Shown: positions 7,230 to 15,162, numbered from the stretch's first letter. The stretch is 21,467 bases of DNA from an uncultured Bacilli bacterium (GCA_934095825.1 CAKOKQ010000019.1:1-21467); one strand, 5' to 3'. The notes: generated by a model not told the origin, from the letters alone. Numbers and translations are program-made.

Positions 7230-7460
7230 ATGAAAAGGAAGAACAATAAGAAACAACTGCTTTTGGCATTAACAGCAGTATGTTTAGTTGGGTTAATGGG
7301 AACAGGTATCTCTTATGCTTATTATGTAGCAAATCTTCAGGTAAAAAATTCCAAAAATGGAAATAACAATGTAACATCAGCAAGCGCTGCTAATGTCGTA
7401 ATGGATATTAAGAGTAAAACTATTTACACTACTGTTTATCATAAGAGGTTAAGTATATGA
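7230..7460 (+). pseudogene. Truncated N-terminal copy of the surface protein (76 aa)
   Basis: Residues 1-63 are close to the start of paralogs 1 and 3: the SipW-type signal, then NGNNNVTSAS and VVMDIKSKT. After that the frame leaves the family (IYTTVYHKRLSI) and stops at TGA. The stop overlaps the ATG of the next gene as ATGA (7457-7460). The TasA-like module and the whole C-terminal domain are therefore missing here. The likely history is a recombination that joined a different N-terminal module, with its own ribosome binding site, into a paralog. It keeps a promoter and an AGAGG site (7219-7223), so it is probably translated and may couple translation of the next gene. This is the only TGA stop among the named genes. 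Confidence 0.7.
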
Positions 7461-8866
7461 CAAAATTTAATAGGGAAAAAGTTTTAAGACAATTGGATTT
7501 TAAAAGAAAATGGAGAAGTTATTCAAGATATGTATATATGGCAGTGCCTTGTGTATTATGTTGTTTATTATGTCTATATTTTGCTTATTCTAAATTCTTC
7601 GTATCTGAGGAACAAGCCGTAATTAGAACGACAGTTGGTGATTTTATTTACGGTGATGTTGTAATAGGAGCTTATATTGATGGCCAATATTCTAGTACAA
7701 TTCCAGGTAAAAATGATGGCTATGCAGTAGAGAAAGTGGTATGTGATAATGGTGCTGTAGGTGAATGGAACAATGATGATTGGGGTTTACTTACTACTAA
7801 TTTATCTAAGAGAACTAAATGCAATGTTTATTTTAAAAAATATTCCATCACCGATAAAATTACTGAACTAGCTCGAAGTGATATCGTTAACTTTGCTAGT
7901 GATGATCCCGATAACAATATCAGATATATAGGAGCCAATCCAGATAATTATGTCTATTTTAATTGTAGTGATTATAATAATCAGTCCGATAGCACTTGTG
8001 AAAAATGGCGTATAATTGGTTTATTTAATAATATAACTAAGTCTGATGGGACTAAAGAAAATTTAATAAAAATAATAAGAGATGATAGTCTTGGTAATAT
8101 CACTTGGGATTATAAGAAAAATGGTGTTGGTTCCTCAACTAGTGATAGTGGATCAAATGACTGGTCGGATTCCCAACTGATGATGATGTTAAATCCAATT
8201 GACTATTTAAAGAGTGGTTATACTAATTCCAATGATATTATTTCTTATAATAATCAAGAAATATATAGTAAGATGGGTTCTTATTATAATGGTACTAAAG
8301 GTTGCAAGCCGACAGCAATTGCTAAAGGAGAAACTTTTAATTGTACCGAGATAGATTTTACGACAACTGGTTTAAAAAATGATAATACTAGAAATGCAAT
8401 AGAGAATGTGGTGTGGAATTTGGGTGGTAGTTCTACTTATAATGATATAACTGCCAGTATGTTTTATGAAAGGGAAAGAGGAACAACTGTTTCTAGTAAT
8501 CGCCCTCCAAACTGGACTGGAAAAATTGGTCTAATGTACCCAAGTGATTATGGATATGCTACTAGTGGTGGTCAAACCCGTGATAGGGCAACTTGTTTAG
8601 CAAAAGAACTTTATAATTGGGATAGCTCTTCTGAAAGTGATTGCAAAAACAATGATTATTTATTTAAATCAAGTTATCATCAATGGACATTAGCCCCTCG
8701 CTCCTCTAGCGACTATTATACTTTCGGTGTTAATTCGAGTGGCTATGCGGCTCACTATACTGCGTATTATGGCAATGGGGTGCGTCCGGCCTTGTTTCTA
8801 AAATCTAGTATCTCCATTAGTGGGGGTACTGGATCAAGTACGGAACCATATCAGTTATCTATTTAA
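7457..8866 (+). CDS. Surface protein with a different N-terminal module (paralog 2)
   Basis: This 469-residue protein has a basic cytoplasmic start (about residues 1-25), one membrane segment (about 26-47, AVPCVLCCLLCLYFAY) and a small extracellular module (about 55-130). That module ends in CDNGAVGEWNNDDWGL and KRTKCNVYF, unlike the paralogs. From KITELARSD onward (about residue 135) it rejoins the family: FASDDPDNN, RYIG, CEKWRIIGLFNNITKSDG, SDSQLMMMLNP, KIGLMYPSDYGYATSGG and GVRPALFLKS. The paired cysteines are kept. Residues 413-440 are hypervariable. Its ATG overlaps the stop of the truncated frame before it, and AAGAGG lies at 7443-7448. It probably shares that transcript. The membrane segment suggests an N-terminal anchor with the domain displayed outside. 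Confidence 0.85.
   Translation: MTKFNREKVLRQLDFKRKWRSYSRYVYMAVPCVLCCLLCLYFAYSKFFVSEEQAVIRTTVGDFIYGDVVIGAYIDGQYSSTIPGKNDGYAVEKVVCDNGAVGEWNNDDWGLLTTNLSKRTKCNVYFKKYSITDKITELARSDIVNFASDDPDNNIRYIGANPDNYVYFNCSDYNNQSDSTCEKWRIIGLFNNITKSDGTKENLIKIIRDDSLGNITWDYKKNGVGSSTSDSGSNDWSDSQLMMMLNPIDYLKSGYTNSNDIISYNNQEIYSKMGSYYNGTKGCKPTAIAKGETFNCTEIDFTTTGLKNDNTRNAIENVVWNLGGSSTYNDITASMFYERERGTTVSSNRPPNWTGKIGLMYPSDYGYATSGGQTRDRATCLAKELYNWDSSSESDCKNNDYLFKSSYHQWTLAPRSSSDYYTFGVNSSGYAAHYTAYYGNGVRPALFLKSSISISGGTGSSTEPYQLSI
8693..8776 (+). other. Hypervariable 28-codon segment, paralog 2 (candidate DGR variable region)
   Basis: Between the conserved TGGACATTA (8684-8692) and GGGGTGCG. About 48% G+C by hand count (40 of 84), high for this AT-rich window. 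Compared codon by codon with 10547-10630 it differs at 17 first, 10 second and 5 third positions. Codons without A (gcc, tcc, ttc, ggc) are unchanged. This is what A-directed mutagenesis of AAY-type codons would leave. Confidence 0.6.
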
Positions 8867-8941
8867 TAAAGTACTAGTTAAAAAGGTAAAATAGAAATTT
8901 AACAACTTATACCTAAATTCTATGTTATCAACCATATTGTT

Positions 8942-8970
8942 AAGTGAGGTTTAAAGCCTTGCTTTTCTTT
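8942..8970 (+). terminator. Intrinsic terminator after paralog 2
   Basis: AAGTGAGG (8942-8949) pairs with CCTTGCTT (8957-8964), with two G-T pairs and a 7-nt loop, followed by a T-rich tail. Confidence 0.75.
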
Positions 8971-9000
8971 AGGTAAATATACTTAAAGAAAACAAATGAC

Positions 9001-9029
9001 TTGACTAAAGGACTTAGCTATATTAGTAT
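9001..9029 (+). promoter_or_regulatory. Sigma-A promoter, copy 2
   Basis: TTGACT (9001-9006), 17 bp, TAGTAT (9024-9029). Same boxes and spacing as the copies at 7136 and 10870. Confidence 0.7.
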
Positions 9030-9049
9030 TAAAGTAAGAGGATAATAAT

Positions 9050-9073
9050 ATGCTGGAATTTTATGAAAAATAA
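9050..9073 (+). CDS. 7-codon leader frame MLEFYEK, copy 2
   Basis: The same mini-frame as at 7185-7208, preceded by AAGAGGAT and ending 21 nt before the paralog 3 start. Both copies are intact, but they are so similar overall that this alone does not prove selection. Confidence 0.4.
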   Translation: MLEFYEK

Positions 9074-9094
9074 TAAAAGTAGTAGAGGTTTAAA

Positions 9095-10723
9095 ATGAAA
9101 ATAAAGAACAATAAGAAACAACTGCTTTTAACATTAATGGCAGTCTGTTTAGTGGGATTAATGGGAGTAGGTATCTCTTATGCTTATTATGTAGCTAATT
9201 TTCAGGTGAAAAATCCGGAAAATGGGAATAATAATGTAACATCAGCAAGTACTACTAATGTTATAATGGATATTAAAAGTAAAACTGTGGCTTTTGATAT
9301 AATATTACCTGGCCGTAAGGAAGTAAAAGCGTTTACTATAAGAGGTGAAGGCGCTAAAAATGCCGAGCCAACAGAGGCCTCAATTAAAGTAATGCCTAAT
9401 TTGGGAGTATTTAGTAATGATGTAACCTGGAAGTTATATAAATCAACAGAAGAAATTACTTGTACATCTACGCAGAAACATGTAAATGGTCAGTATTATG
9501 AGGAATCATCATGTAATATTCCTAGTAGTGCAATCTTAGAGCTATCTGGAGGAGCTGATGAAGATTTTAAAAATATAATTGTCTATCCTAAGACAGAAAC
9601 TAAATATTATTTAGTAGTAGAATATGCCAATCAAGGTGATCAAAGTAATCAACAAGGTCAAGAATTTAACATTAATCTAGATTTAGGAGGTAAAGGTACC
9701 AAGGTTAGTGAAAAAATCACTGAACTGGCTCAAAGTGATACCGTTAACTTTGCCAGTGATGATCCGGATAACAATATAAGATACATAGGAGACGATCCGG
9801 ATAATTATGTCTATTTTAACTGTAGTGATTATACCAATCAATCTAAAAGGACTTGTGAAAAATGGCGTATAATTGGTTTATTTAATAATATAACAAAGTT
9901 TGATGGAACCAAAGAAAATTTAATAAAAATAATAAGAGAAGATAGACTTGAGGATTTTCGTTGGGATAAAAAGAAAAAATATGTTGGTTCTTCAACAAGT
10001 AATAATGGCTCGAATGATTGGTCAGATTCTCAACTTATGATGATGTTAAATCCAGTTGACTATTTAAAGAGTGGTTATACTAATTCCAATGATATAATTT
10101 CTTATAATGGACAACAAATATATAGTAAGATGGGGTCTTATTATAATGGTACCAAAGGTTGTAGGCCGACCGTAATTGATGAAGGAGAAATTTTTAATTG
10201 TGAAGAGATAGATTTTACAACTACTGGTTTAAAAAATGATAGTACTAGAAATGCAATAGCGAATGTAGTTTGGAATTTAGGCGGCAGTCCTACTTCTGAT
10301 GATGTAACCGCCAACATGTTTTACGAAAGAGAAAGAGGGACAACGGTTTATAGTGGTAGACCAACAACATGGACTGGAAAAATTGGCTTAATGTACCCAA
10401 GTGATTATGGATATGCCACTAGTGGTGGTCAAACCAGTGATAGAGCAACTTGTTTAGCAAATGCACTCTATAATTGGAATGACCCTTCCATAAGCGATTG
10501 CAAAAAAAATGATTATTTATTAAAAAGTTACGATCAGTGGACATTAGCCTCAGAATCCGCTAGCAGCAATGATATTTTCCTTTTTTGTCCGAGTGGCTAT
10601 GTCTATGATCTTAACACGGATTATAGCCTTGGGGTGCGTCCAACCTTGTTTCTAAAATCTAACATCTCCATTAGTGGGGGTACAGGATTAAGTTCTGATC
10701 CATATCAGTTATCTATTAAATAA
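9095..10723 (+). CDS. Secreted surface protein, TasA-like plus DUF6273-like domain (paralog 3)
   Basis: This 542-residue protein has the architecture of paralog 1: a SipW-type signal (about residues 7-32), a TasA-like module (33-200) nearly identical to paralog 1 (shared run SIKVMPNLGVFSNDVTWKLY), and a C-terminal domain with CEKWRIIGLF, SDSQLMMMLNP, KIGLMYPSDYGYATSGG and GVRPTLFLKS. The C-terminal part and 3' flank are closer to paralog 2 (SGYTNSNDIISYN, KITELAQSD), so the gene is a mosaic of the other two. Residues 485-512 are hypervariable. It has its own promoter (9001-9029), leader frame and AGAGG site (9084-9088), and a terminator beyond its end. No sortase motif. Export and display are inferred from the signal and paired cysteines; the ligand is unknown. 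Confidence 0.87.
   Translation: MKIKNNKKQLLLTLMAVCLVGLMGVGISYAYYVANFQVKNPENGNNNVTSASTTNVIMDIKSKTVAFDIILPGRKEVKAFTIRGEGAKNAEPTEASIKVMPNLGVFSNDVTWKLYKSTEEITCTSTQKHVNGQYYEESSCNIPSSAILELSGGADEDFKNIIVYPKTETKYYLVVEYANQGDQSNQQGQEFNINLDLGGKGTKVSEKITELAQSDTVNFASDDPDNNIRYIGDDPDNYVYFNCSDYTNQSKRTCEKWRIIGLFNNITKFDGTKENLIKIIREDRLEDFRWDKKKKYVGSSTSNNGSNDWSDSQLMMMLNPVDYLKSGYTNSNDIISYNGQQIYSKMGSYYNGTKGCRPTVIDEGEIFNCEEIDFTTTGLKNDSTRNAIANVVWNLGGSPTSDDVTANMFYERERGTTVYSGRPTTWTGKIGLMYPSDYGYATSGGQTSDRATCLANALYNWNDPSISDCKKNDYLLKSYDQWTLASESASSNDIFLFCPSGYVYDLNTDYSLGVRPTLFLKSNISISGGTGLSSDPYQLSIK
10547..10630 (+). other. Hypervariable 28-codon segment, paralog 3 (candidate DGR variable region)
   Basis: Between the conserved TGGACATTA (10538-10546) and GGGGTGCG. 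About 42% G+C by hand count (35 of 84). Most differences from paralog 2 replace the first or second base of codons ending in T or C while keeping that last base. Codons 2 and 3 (tca gaa) are exceptions. Confidence 0.6.
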
Positions 10724-10807
10724 TATATTAGTTAAAAAGGTAAGATAAAATATGGCATACAAATTTTATGACTTATACCTAAATTCTATGTTATTAACTA
10801 TATTGCT

Positions 10808-10838
10808 AAGTGAGGCTTTAGAGTCTTGCTTTTTATTT
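10808..10838 (+). terminator. Intrinsic terminator after paralog 3
   Basis: AAGTGAGGC (10808-10816) pairs with GTCTTGCTT (10823-10831), with several G-T pairs and a 6-nt loop, followed by TTTATTT. Confidence 0.75.
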
Positions 10839-10869
10839 ATAATAAATATACTTAAAGAAAACAAATAAC

Positions 10870-10898
10870 TTGACTAAAGGACTTAGCTATATTAGTAT
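10870..10898 (+). promoter_or_regulatory. Sigma-A promoter, copy 3
   Basis: TTGACT (10870-10875), 17 bp, TAGTAT (10893-10898), 20 nt before the ATG at 10919. AAGAGG (10905-10910) is the ribosome binding site. Confidence 0.72.
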
Positions 10899-10918
10899 TA
10901 AAGTAAGAGGATAATAAT

Positions 10919-12244
10919 ATGCAGGAATTTTATAAAAAGAGGTTGATAATTTTAGCCATAATATTAGTATTACTGGGGACTATTACTGTCTTTTATTCCT
11001 TATGGAAGATAGATAATAATAATATAATGGCAAATACAACTTCTTGTGTTGATATAATATATAGTGATGAATTAACATATAACTTAGTTAATCCCGAGGC
11101 TCAAAAAGATATAGATGGTAAAGGTTCTTCCGCAAGAAGTATATCTATAACTAATAAGTGTAGTAATATAAAGACTATTCAAGTATACTTAAATGTATTA
11201 AATACTACTACTATTAATAGTAATAAAGTTAAAACTTATATAAATGGCGATTTTACTTTAGAACCAACCCTTTTAAGTGATTTAAAGACTATTAAAAATA
11301 GTGATTCTAATATTAAAGAGAAGAAAAGATTATATAAATACGATTTAGAACCTAATAAAAGTATTAGACTTAATCTTAGAATGTGGTTAGATGAATATGC
11401 TGCTATTAGTAAAGATAAGAATATCTTTAATAGTACTTATCAAGTAGAAGCAACTGATCAAATAATAAAGCCTACCTTTGTAGAAAAAGTTTTAAAAGAT
11501 AATCCTAATATTTTAAATAATATTGATTATACCAATGAAAATGTTATAACAGGTTTAGTTAGAATAGATAATACTTATTATTTTAGAGGTAATCCTATCA
11601 ATAATTATTTTAAATTAGATAATTATTTATTAAGAATAGTTGGTATTAATAGTGATAATTCCATTAAGTTAGCCTTCGTTAATAATTCATTAGATAGTCA
11701 ATTTAATGAGTTTTCTAACAAAGAAGAAACCGTAGTTTTTAATACTAGTACCGCTTTAAATACCTTAAACACTTGGTATAAAGAAAATATTGAAAAATAT
11801 GATGAATACTTAGTTAATAAAGATTATTGTGTTGATACAACCTATACTAAGTATTATAATCAAATTACTTTTGGTGGTAATAGAAGACTTTTTGATGAGG
11901 ATAGTCCTAGTTTAGAATGTAATGCAGGGGACCGTGATTACGGGGGTAAATATAGTAGTAAAGTAGGAATCTTAAGTGCTGATGAGCTAAGTATTATAGG
12001 ATTTAGTTCTAAATATAATAATCAAAATAACTATATATTTTTAAATAAAGATACTTGTACATTAACACCATATAGTTATTATTATGGAGCATATATAACC
12101 GTATTAAATAAAGAAGGAAAACTTTCTTATATGAAAGTTAATAATACTTGCAGTATGATTCCTATTATAAATATTAATGGTCATTTAACTATTAAAGGTG
12201 AAGGTAGTATTGATAATCCCTACGAATTAGATTTAGATGACTAA
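10919..12244 (+). CDS. Distant member of the same surface-protein family
   Basis: This 441-residue protein has a basic start (MQEFYKKR), one hydrophobic segment (about residues 9-28), a beta-rich module (about 40-185) and a C-terminal domain (about 190-441). Landmarks match the paralogs in order: KPTFVEKVL (compare TPTFAEQI), YYFRGNPINNYFKL and LLRIVGI (compare YIG-PNNYVYF and WRIIGL), KVGILSADELSIIG (compare KIGLMYPSDYGYATSG), and IPIININGHLTIKGEGSIDNPYEL (compare GVRPTLFLKSNVYISWGTG). GVRP itself is replaced by IPII. There is no sign of the hypervariable pattern. Four or more cysteines in the C-terminal half fit an extracellular location. It may be an invariant partner or ancestor of the variable proteins; this is inference. 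Confidence 0.8.
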   Translation: MQEFYKKRLIILAIILVLLGTITVFYSLWKIDNNNIMANTTSCVDIIYSDELTYNLVNPEAQKDIDGKGSSARSISITNKCSNIKTIQVYLNVLNTTTINSNKVKTYINGDFTLEPTLLSDLKTIKNSDSNIKEKKRLYKYDLEPNKSIRLNLRMWLDEYAAISKDKNIFNSTYQVEATDQIIKPTFVEKVLKDNPNILNNIDYTNENVITGLVRIDNTYYFRGNPINNYFKLDNYLLRIVGINSDNSIKLAFVNNSLDSQFNEFSNKEETVVFNTSTALNTLNTWYKENIEKYDEYLVNKDYCVDTTYTKYYNQITFGGNRRLFDEDSPSLECNAGDRDYGGKYSSKVGILSADELSIIGFSSKYNNQNNYIFLNKDTCTLTPYSYYYGAYITVLNKEGKLSYMKVNNTCSMIPIININGHLTIKGEGSIDNPYELDLDD

Positions 12245-12265
12245 AAAAGAAAAATATGATAAAAT
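12237..12265 (+). promoter_or_regulatory. Possible promoter of the ezrA operon
   Basis: ATGACT (12237-12242, overlapping the end of the upstream gene) and TAAAAT (12260-12265) are 17 bp apart. No terminator is visible between the two genes, so read-through from upstream is also possible. Confidence 0.4.
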
Positions 12266-12310
12266 TTAAGTAAGTAGGGTATATGATATAAGAAAGTATT
12301 GGTGGTACTT

Positions 12311-14038
12311 ATGAATAAAACAACCTTTATTTTATTAGGGGTAACTTATTATATAGTTTCAGTGTTAATTATTATTGTTGTTTTAAATAAAATTAATAAA
12401 AAAGAAAAAAATAAGTATAAACAAGAAATAGAGGAGTTAGAAAGAGATAAAAATCAAATAATATCTTCGGATATAATGAGTAGTTTACAGACTGTTGAAG
12501 AATTTGTAAATAATGATTTAATGCAAGAAGTTTATACTAATTTAAAAACAAGATTTGATACTATTAAAAAAGAAGATATTCCCAAGATTACAGATAATTT
12601 ATTAAAATTAGAAGATTTATATGATAGTAAGAGATATAAAGAATTAAATAAGTTATTAGGAAATGTAGAATTTGATATTTATCTAGTAAAAGCTAAAAGT
12701 GATTATTTACTTAAAGAGATTAAAAAAATTACTTTATCTAAAGGAAAGAATAGAGAGATAGCAACTTCTCTAAAGACTAGATATCGCTTAGTATTAAATG
12801 AATATAATAACCATAAGCTTGAGTATACATATATAAGTAAACCTGTTGAATTACAATTTGAAAATATAGATAAATTATTTAGTAACTTTGAAGTATCTAT
12901 GGAGAAGAATAATTATAGTGAAGTTAATAAGATTATTAAAGCTTTAGATAATATGATAGGTAATTTAGAACTAGTAGTTAAAGAAGCTCCCTCTATTATT
13001 TTAATGGGAACAAAACTTATTCCAAGAAAAATGGAAGATATTAAGTCCATAAAAGATAGTATGGTAAGAGATGGTTATAATTTAGATTACTTAAATATTG
13101 ATAAGGGAATTAAAGAAGCTAAAAAGACAATAGCTACTGATTTAGAAAAAATTAATGTTTTAAATATTACCGATTCTTCAGTAGAATTAAAGACTATATT
13201 AGATTATTTTGATAATTTATATAATGAATTTGATAAAGAAAGATTAGCTAAGAAGACTTTTGATGAAGAAATGCGTAGTGTGTTAGTACGCGCTAATAAG
13301 TTAGAAAGAAATAATAATGAATTAAGAAGAAAGACTAGTGATTATAAGTATTCTTATGATATTAAAGATGGAGATTTAGATATCTTAGATGAGATTGCTA
13401 AAGAAATTAAAGAGATTAAGAAGAATTATGATGTTTTAATTAGTCATCATCGTAATAAGACGGTTGCTTATACAAGACTTACGAAGGAAATGCAAAAATT
13501 AGATAAAGCTTTAGATGAAGTGGCTGAGAAATTAAATAATTTCTATGATACTTTTGGTAATTTAAAAGAAGATGAGTTAGAAGCTAGAGAACAATTAGAC
13601 CAGATAAAAGAAGTACTTATTAAAGCGAAGAATAAGTTAAATGAGTATCGCTTGCCAATGGTACCAGATTATTACTATACTTATATGGCTGAGGCTTATC
13701 AAGCTATTGATGATGTTAAAGATGAATTAAATAAGAAACCTATTTCCATAAAGACTTTAAATGTTAGAGTAGATACAGCAAGAGACCTAGCAGTTAAACT
13801 ATATAATTCAGCTAAGGAGGTCGTAAAGACAGCTTATATGGCTGAGATGAGTATCGTTTATGGTAATAGATATCGTTCTTTAAATAATAATTTAGATATA
13901 TCTTTAATTAAATCAGAAAGATTATTCTTTAAAGGAGAATATAAAAAATCTTTAGAATGTAGTATAAATGCGATTGATTTAATTGAACCAGATTATTATA
14001 AGACATTAAGAAGTACTTTAGAAAATAAAGAAAAGTAG
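12311..14038 (+). CDS. ezrA: Septation ring formation regulator EzrA
   Basis: EzrA is a membrane protein that binds FtsZ, limits Z-ring formation away from mid-cell and joins the septal machinery. It has one N-terminal membrane segment (about residues 5-26, out-to-in topology expected), then long spectrin-like coiled coils for the rest of its 575 residues, close to the usual 560-575. Family features are the segment PSIILMGTKLIPRKM with the later RDGYNLDYLNI, and the C-terminal AEMSIVYGNRYRS followed by SERLFFKGEYKKSLECSINAIDLIEP. A frame start at TTG 12299 exists, but the ATG at 12311 with GGTGG just before it gives the normal N-terminus. The next gene starts 17 nt after its stop, so they share a transcript. 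Confidence 0.93.
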   Translation: MNKTTFILLGVTYYIVSVLIIIVVLNKINKKEKNKYKQEIEELERDKNQIISSDIMSSLQTVEEFVNNDLMQEVYTNLKTRFDTIKKEDIPKITDNLLKLEDLYDSKRYKELNKLLGNVEFDIYLVKAKSDYLLKEIKKITLSKGKNREIATSLKTRYRLVLNEYNNHKLEYTYISKPVELQFENIDKLFSNFEVSMEKNNYSEVNKIIKALDNMIGNLELVVKEAPSIILMGTKLIPRKMEDIKSIKDSMVRDGYNLDYLNIDKGIKEAKKTIATDLEKINVLNITDSSVELKTILDYFDNLYNEFDKERLAKKTFDEEMRSVLVRANKLERNNNELRRKTSDYKYSYDIKDGDLDILDEIAKEIKEIKKNYDVLISHHRNKTVAYTRLTKEMQKLDKALDEVAEKLNNFYDTFGNLKEDELEAREQLDQIKEVLIKAKNKLNEYRLPMVPDYYYTYMAEAYQAIDDVKDELNKKPISIKTLNVRVDTARDLAVKLYNSAKEVVKTAYMAEMSIVYGNRYRSLNNNLDISLIKSERLFFKGEYKKSLECSINAIDLIEPDYYKTLRSTLENKEK

Positions 14039-14055
14039 AAAGAAAAAAAGGTAGT

Positions 14056-15162
14056 ATGAAAAGGAAAAATTTATTATTATTTTTGGTAATGTTAATACCA
14101 ATTAGTTTTATGAAAGTAGAGGCTAAAAGTTTTGCTATTAACGAAGTATCCGAATATCTTAATAAGGGTAGTTTTGATACTAAAGTTAATAGTACTAATA
14201 AAACATTGGACTTTTATTCTGATGGAGATGCGATTTTTTCCATACAATATACAGATGATTATTTGTTATATGATGATCCTGTTACAAGTGTAACGCAGGA
14301 TAAAGTGGGAATGGCTATGATATCCGCAATGTATTTTCCTGAAATTATAAAGTCTATGATGGCTATGAGTGGGGTTACTGTTGATTCGTTAAAAGAAGAA
14401 ATTTTTGCATGTACTGATTATGATAAATATGGATTGACTATTAAAAGTTTAAAATATAATTTTTCTGATTCAGAAAATGGTTCTTCTGTTAATATTGGTG
14501 GAGAGTATGTAAATTATTTAAAATTAACTTTAGATAGTGATAAATTAGTAAATCTTGCTAATACTTATGGTATTATTGTAGATAAAACTAAGTATAAAGA
14601 TTTAGTTCCTTCTGTTAATATGAAAATTAGTCGGGATATAATTGATGAAACTAAAAAGAAAGTTAATTATCGTTTTGGCTTAAATTATACGCCAACTGAT
14701 GAAAATGATAATCCCATGTGTATTATGTATCGCTCTGATTCTTTAAATGGCACTTATAGTCAAGTTCAATCGCAATATAGTTGTATGATGCCTAGCGATG
14801 GTGTTATGTTAATTGATAGTAATGTAGAAAAAGACAAAGCTTATTATTATAAAGCTCAAGTAGTTGGCAGTGATAAATTTAGTGATATTATTAAGGTTGA
14901 CTTAAGCAATGATTCAATAACAGATCCTATTAGTGGAGAGGCTATAAAGGATAATACAGCTTCTAAAGATAATGAGGTAGATGATAAGACTGATGGCAAA
15001 ACTGATGATAAAACAACTACTAATGATAAAAAAGAGGAACCAAAGAAGGATTATAAGAATCCAGAAACAGGTGATTTTTTACCATTGTTACCAATTTTAA
15101 TTTTAATCCTTGCTAGTATTGGGGTATGGCATAAAGTTAAAGATAAGTTTATAAGAATTTAA
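14056..15162 (+). CDS. Secreted protein with NPETG sortase-type anchor
   Basis: This 368-residue protein has a clear signal peptide (MKRKNLLLFLVMLIPISFMKVEA, cut near residue 23). The C-terminus has a low-complexity Asp/Thr/Lys spacer, then NPETG, a hydrophobic stretch (FLPLLPILILILASIGVW) and a basic tail (KVKDKFIRI). That is the order of a sortase sorting signal, with NPxTG in place of LPxTG. The middle is not recognised; residues of about 225-285 (IMYRSDSLNGTYSQVQ, YYYKAQVVG) look like a fibronectin type III fold. No sortase gene is nearby. It lies 17 nt after ezrA and ends at a strong terminator, so it is the second gene of that operon. Cell-wall attachment is expected but not shown; function unknown. 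Confidence 0.85.
   Translation: MKRKNLLLFLVMLIPISFMKVEAKSFAINEVSEYLNKGSFDTKVNSTNKTLDFYSDGDAIFSIQYTDDYLLYDDPVTSVTQDKVGMAMISAMYFPEIIKSMMAMSGVTVDSLKEEIFACTDYDKYGLTIKSLKYNFSDSENGSSVNIGGEYVNYLKLTLDSDKLVNLANTYGIIVDKTKYKDLVPSVNMKISRDIIDETKKKVNYRFGLNYTPTDENDNPMCIMYRSDSLNGTYSQVQSQYSCMMPSDGVMLIDSNVEKDKAYYYKAQVVGSDKFSDIIKVDLSNDSITDPISGEAIKDNTASKDNEVDDKTDGKTDDKTTTNDKKEEPKKDYKNPETGDFLPLLPILILILASIGVWHKVKDKFIRI

Larger units (their letters stand above)
8905..9094 (+). repeat. Duplicated 3'-flank, terminator, promoter and leader block, copy 2
   Basis: From ACTTATACCTAAATTC onward this matches 10771-10932, and its last 119 bp match 7111-7229. It shows that whole gene units, flanks included, were duplicated. 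Confidence 0.9.
10771..10932 (+). repeat. Duplicated 3'-flank, terminator and promoter block, copy 3
   Basis: Matches 8905-9062 through the promoter and the first codons of the following frame. Here the frame continues into a full gene instead of stopping after seven codons, so this copy may be the source of the leader frames upstream. Confidence 0.85.

Noticed and set aside
7457..7490. Possible TGA-as-Trp recoding that would extend the truncated 76-codon frame
   Set aside because: Read-through would add only about ten codons before TAA, and the other genes use TGG for Trp with no internal TGA. A standard code with a broken gene is simpler.
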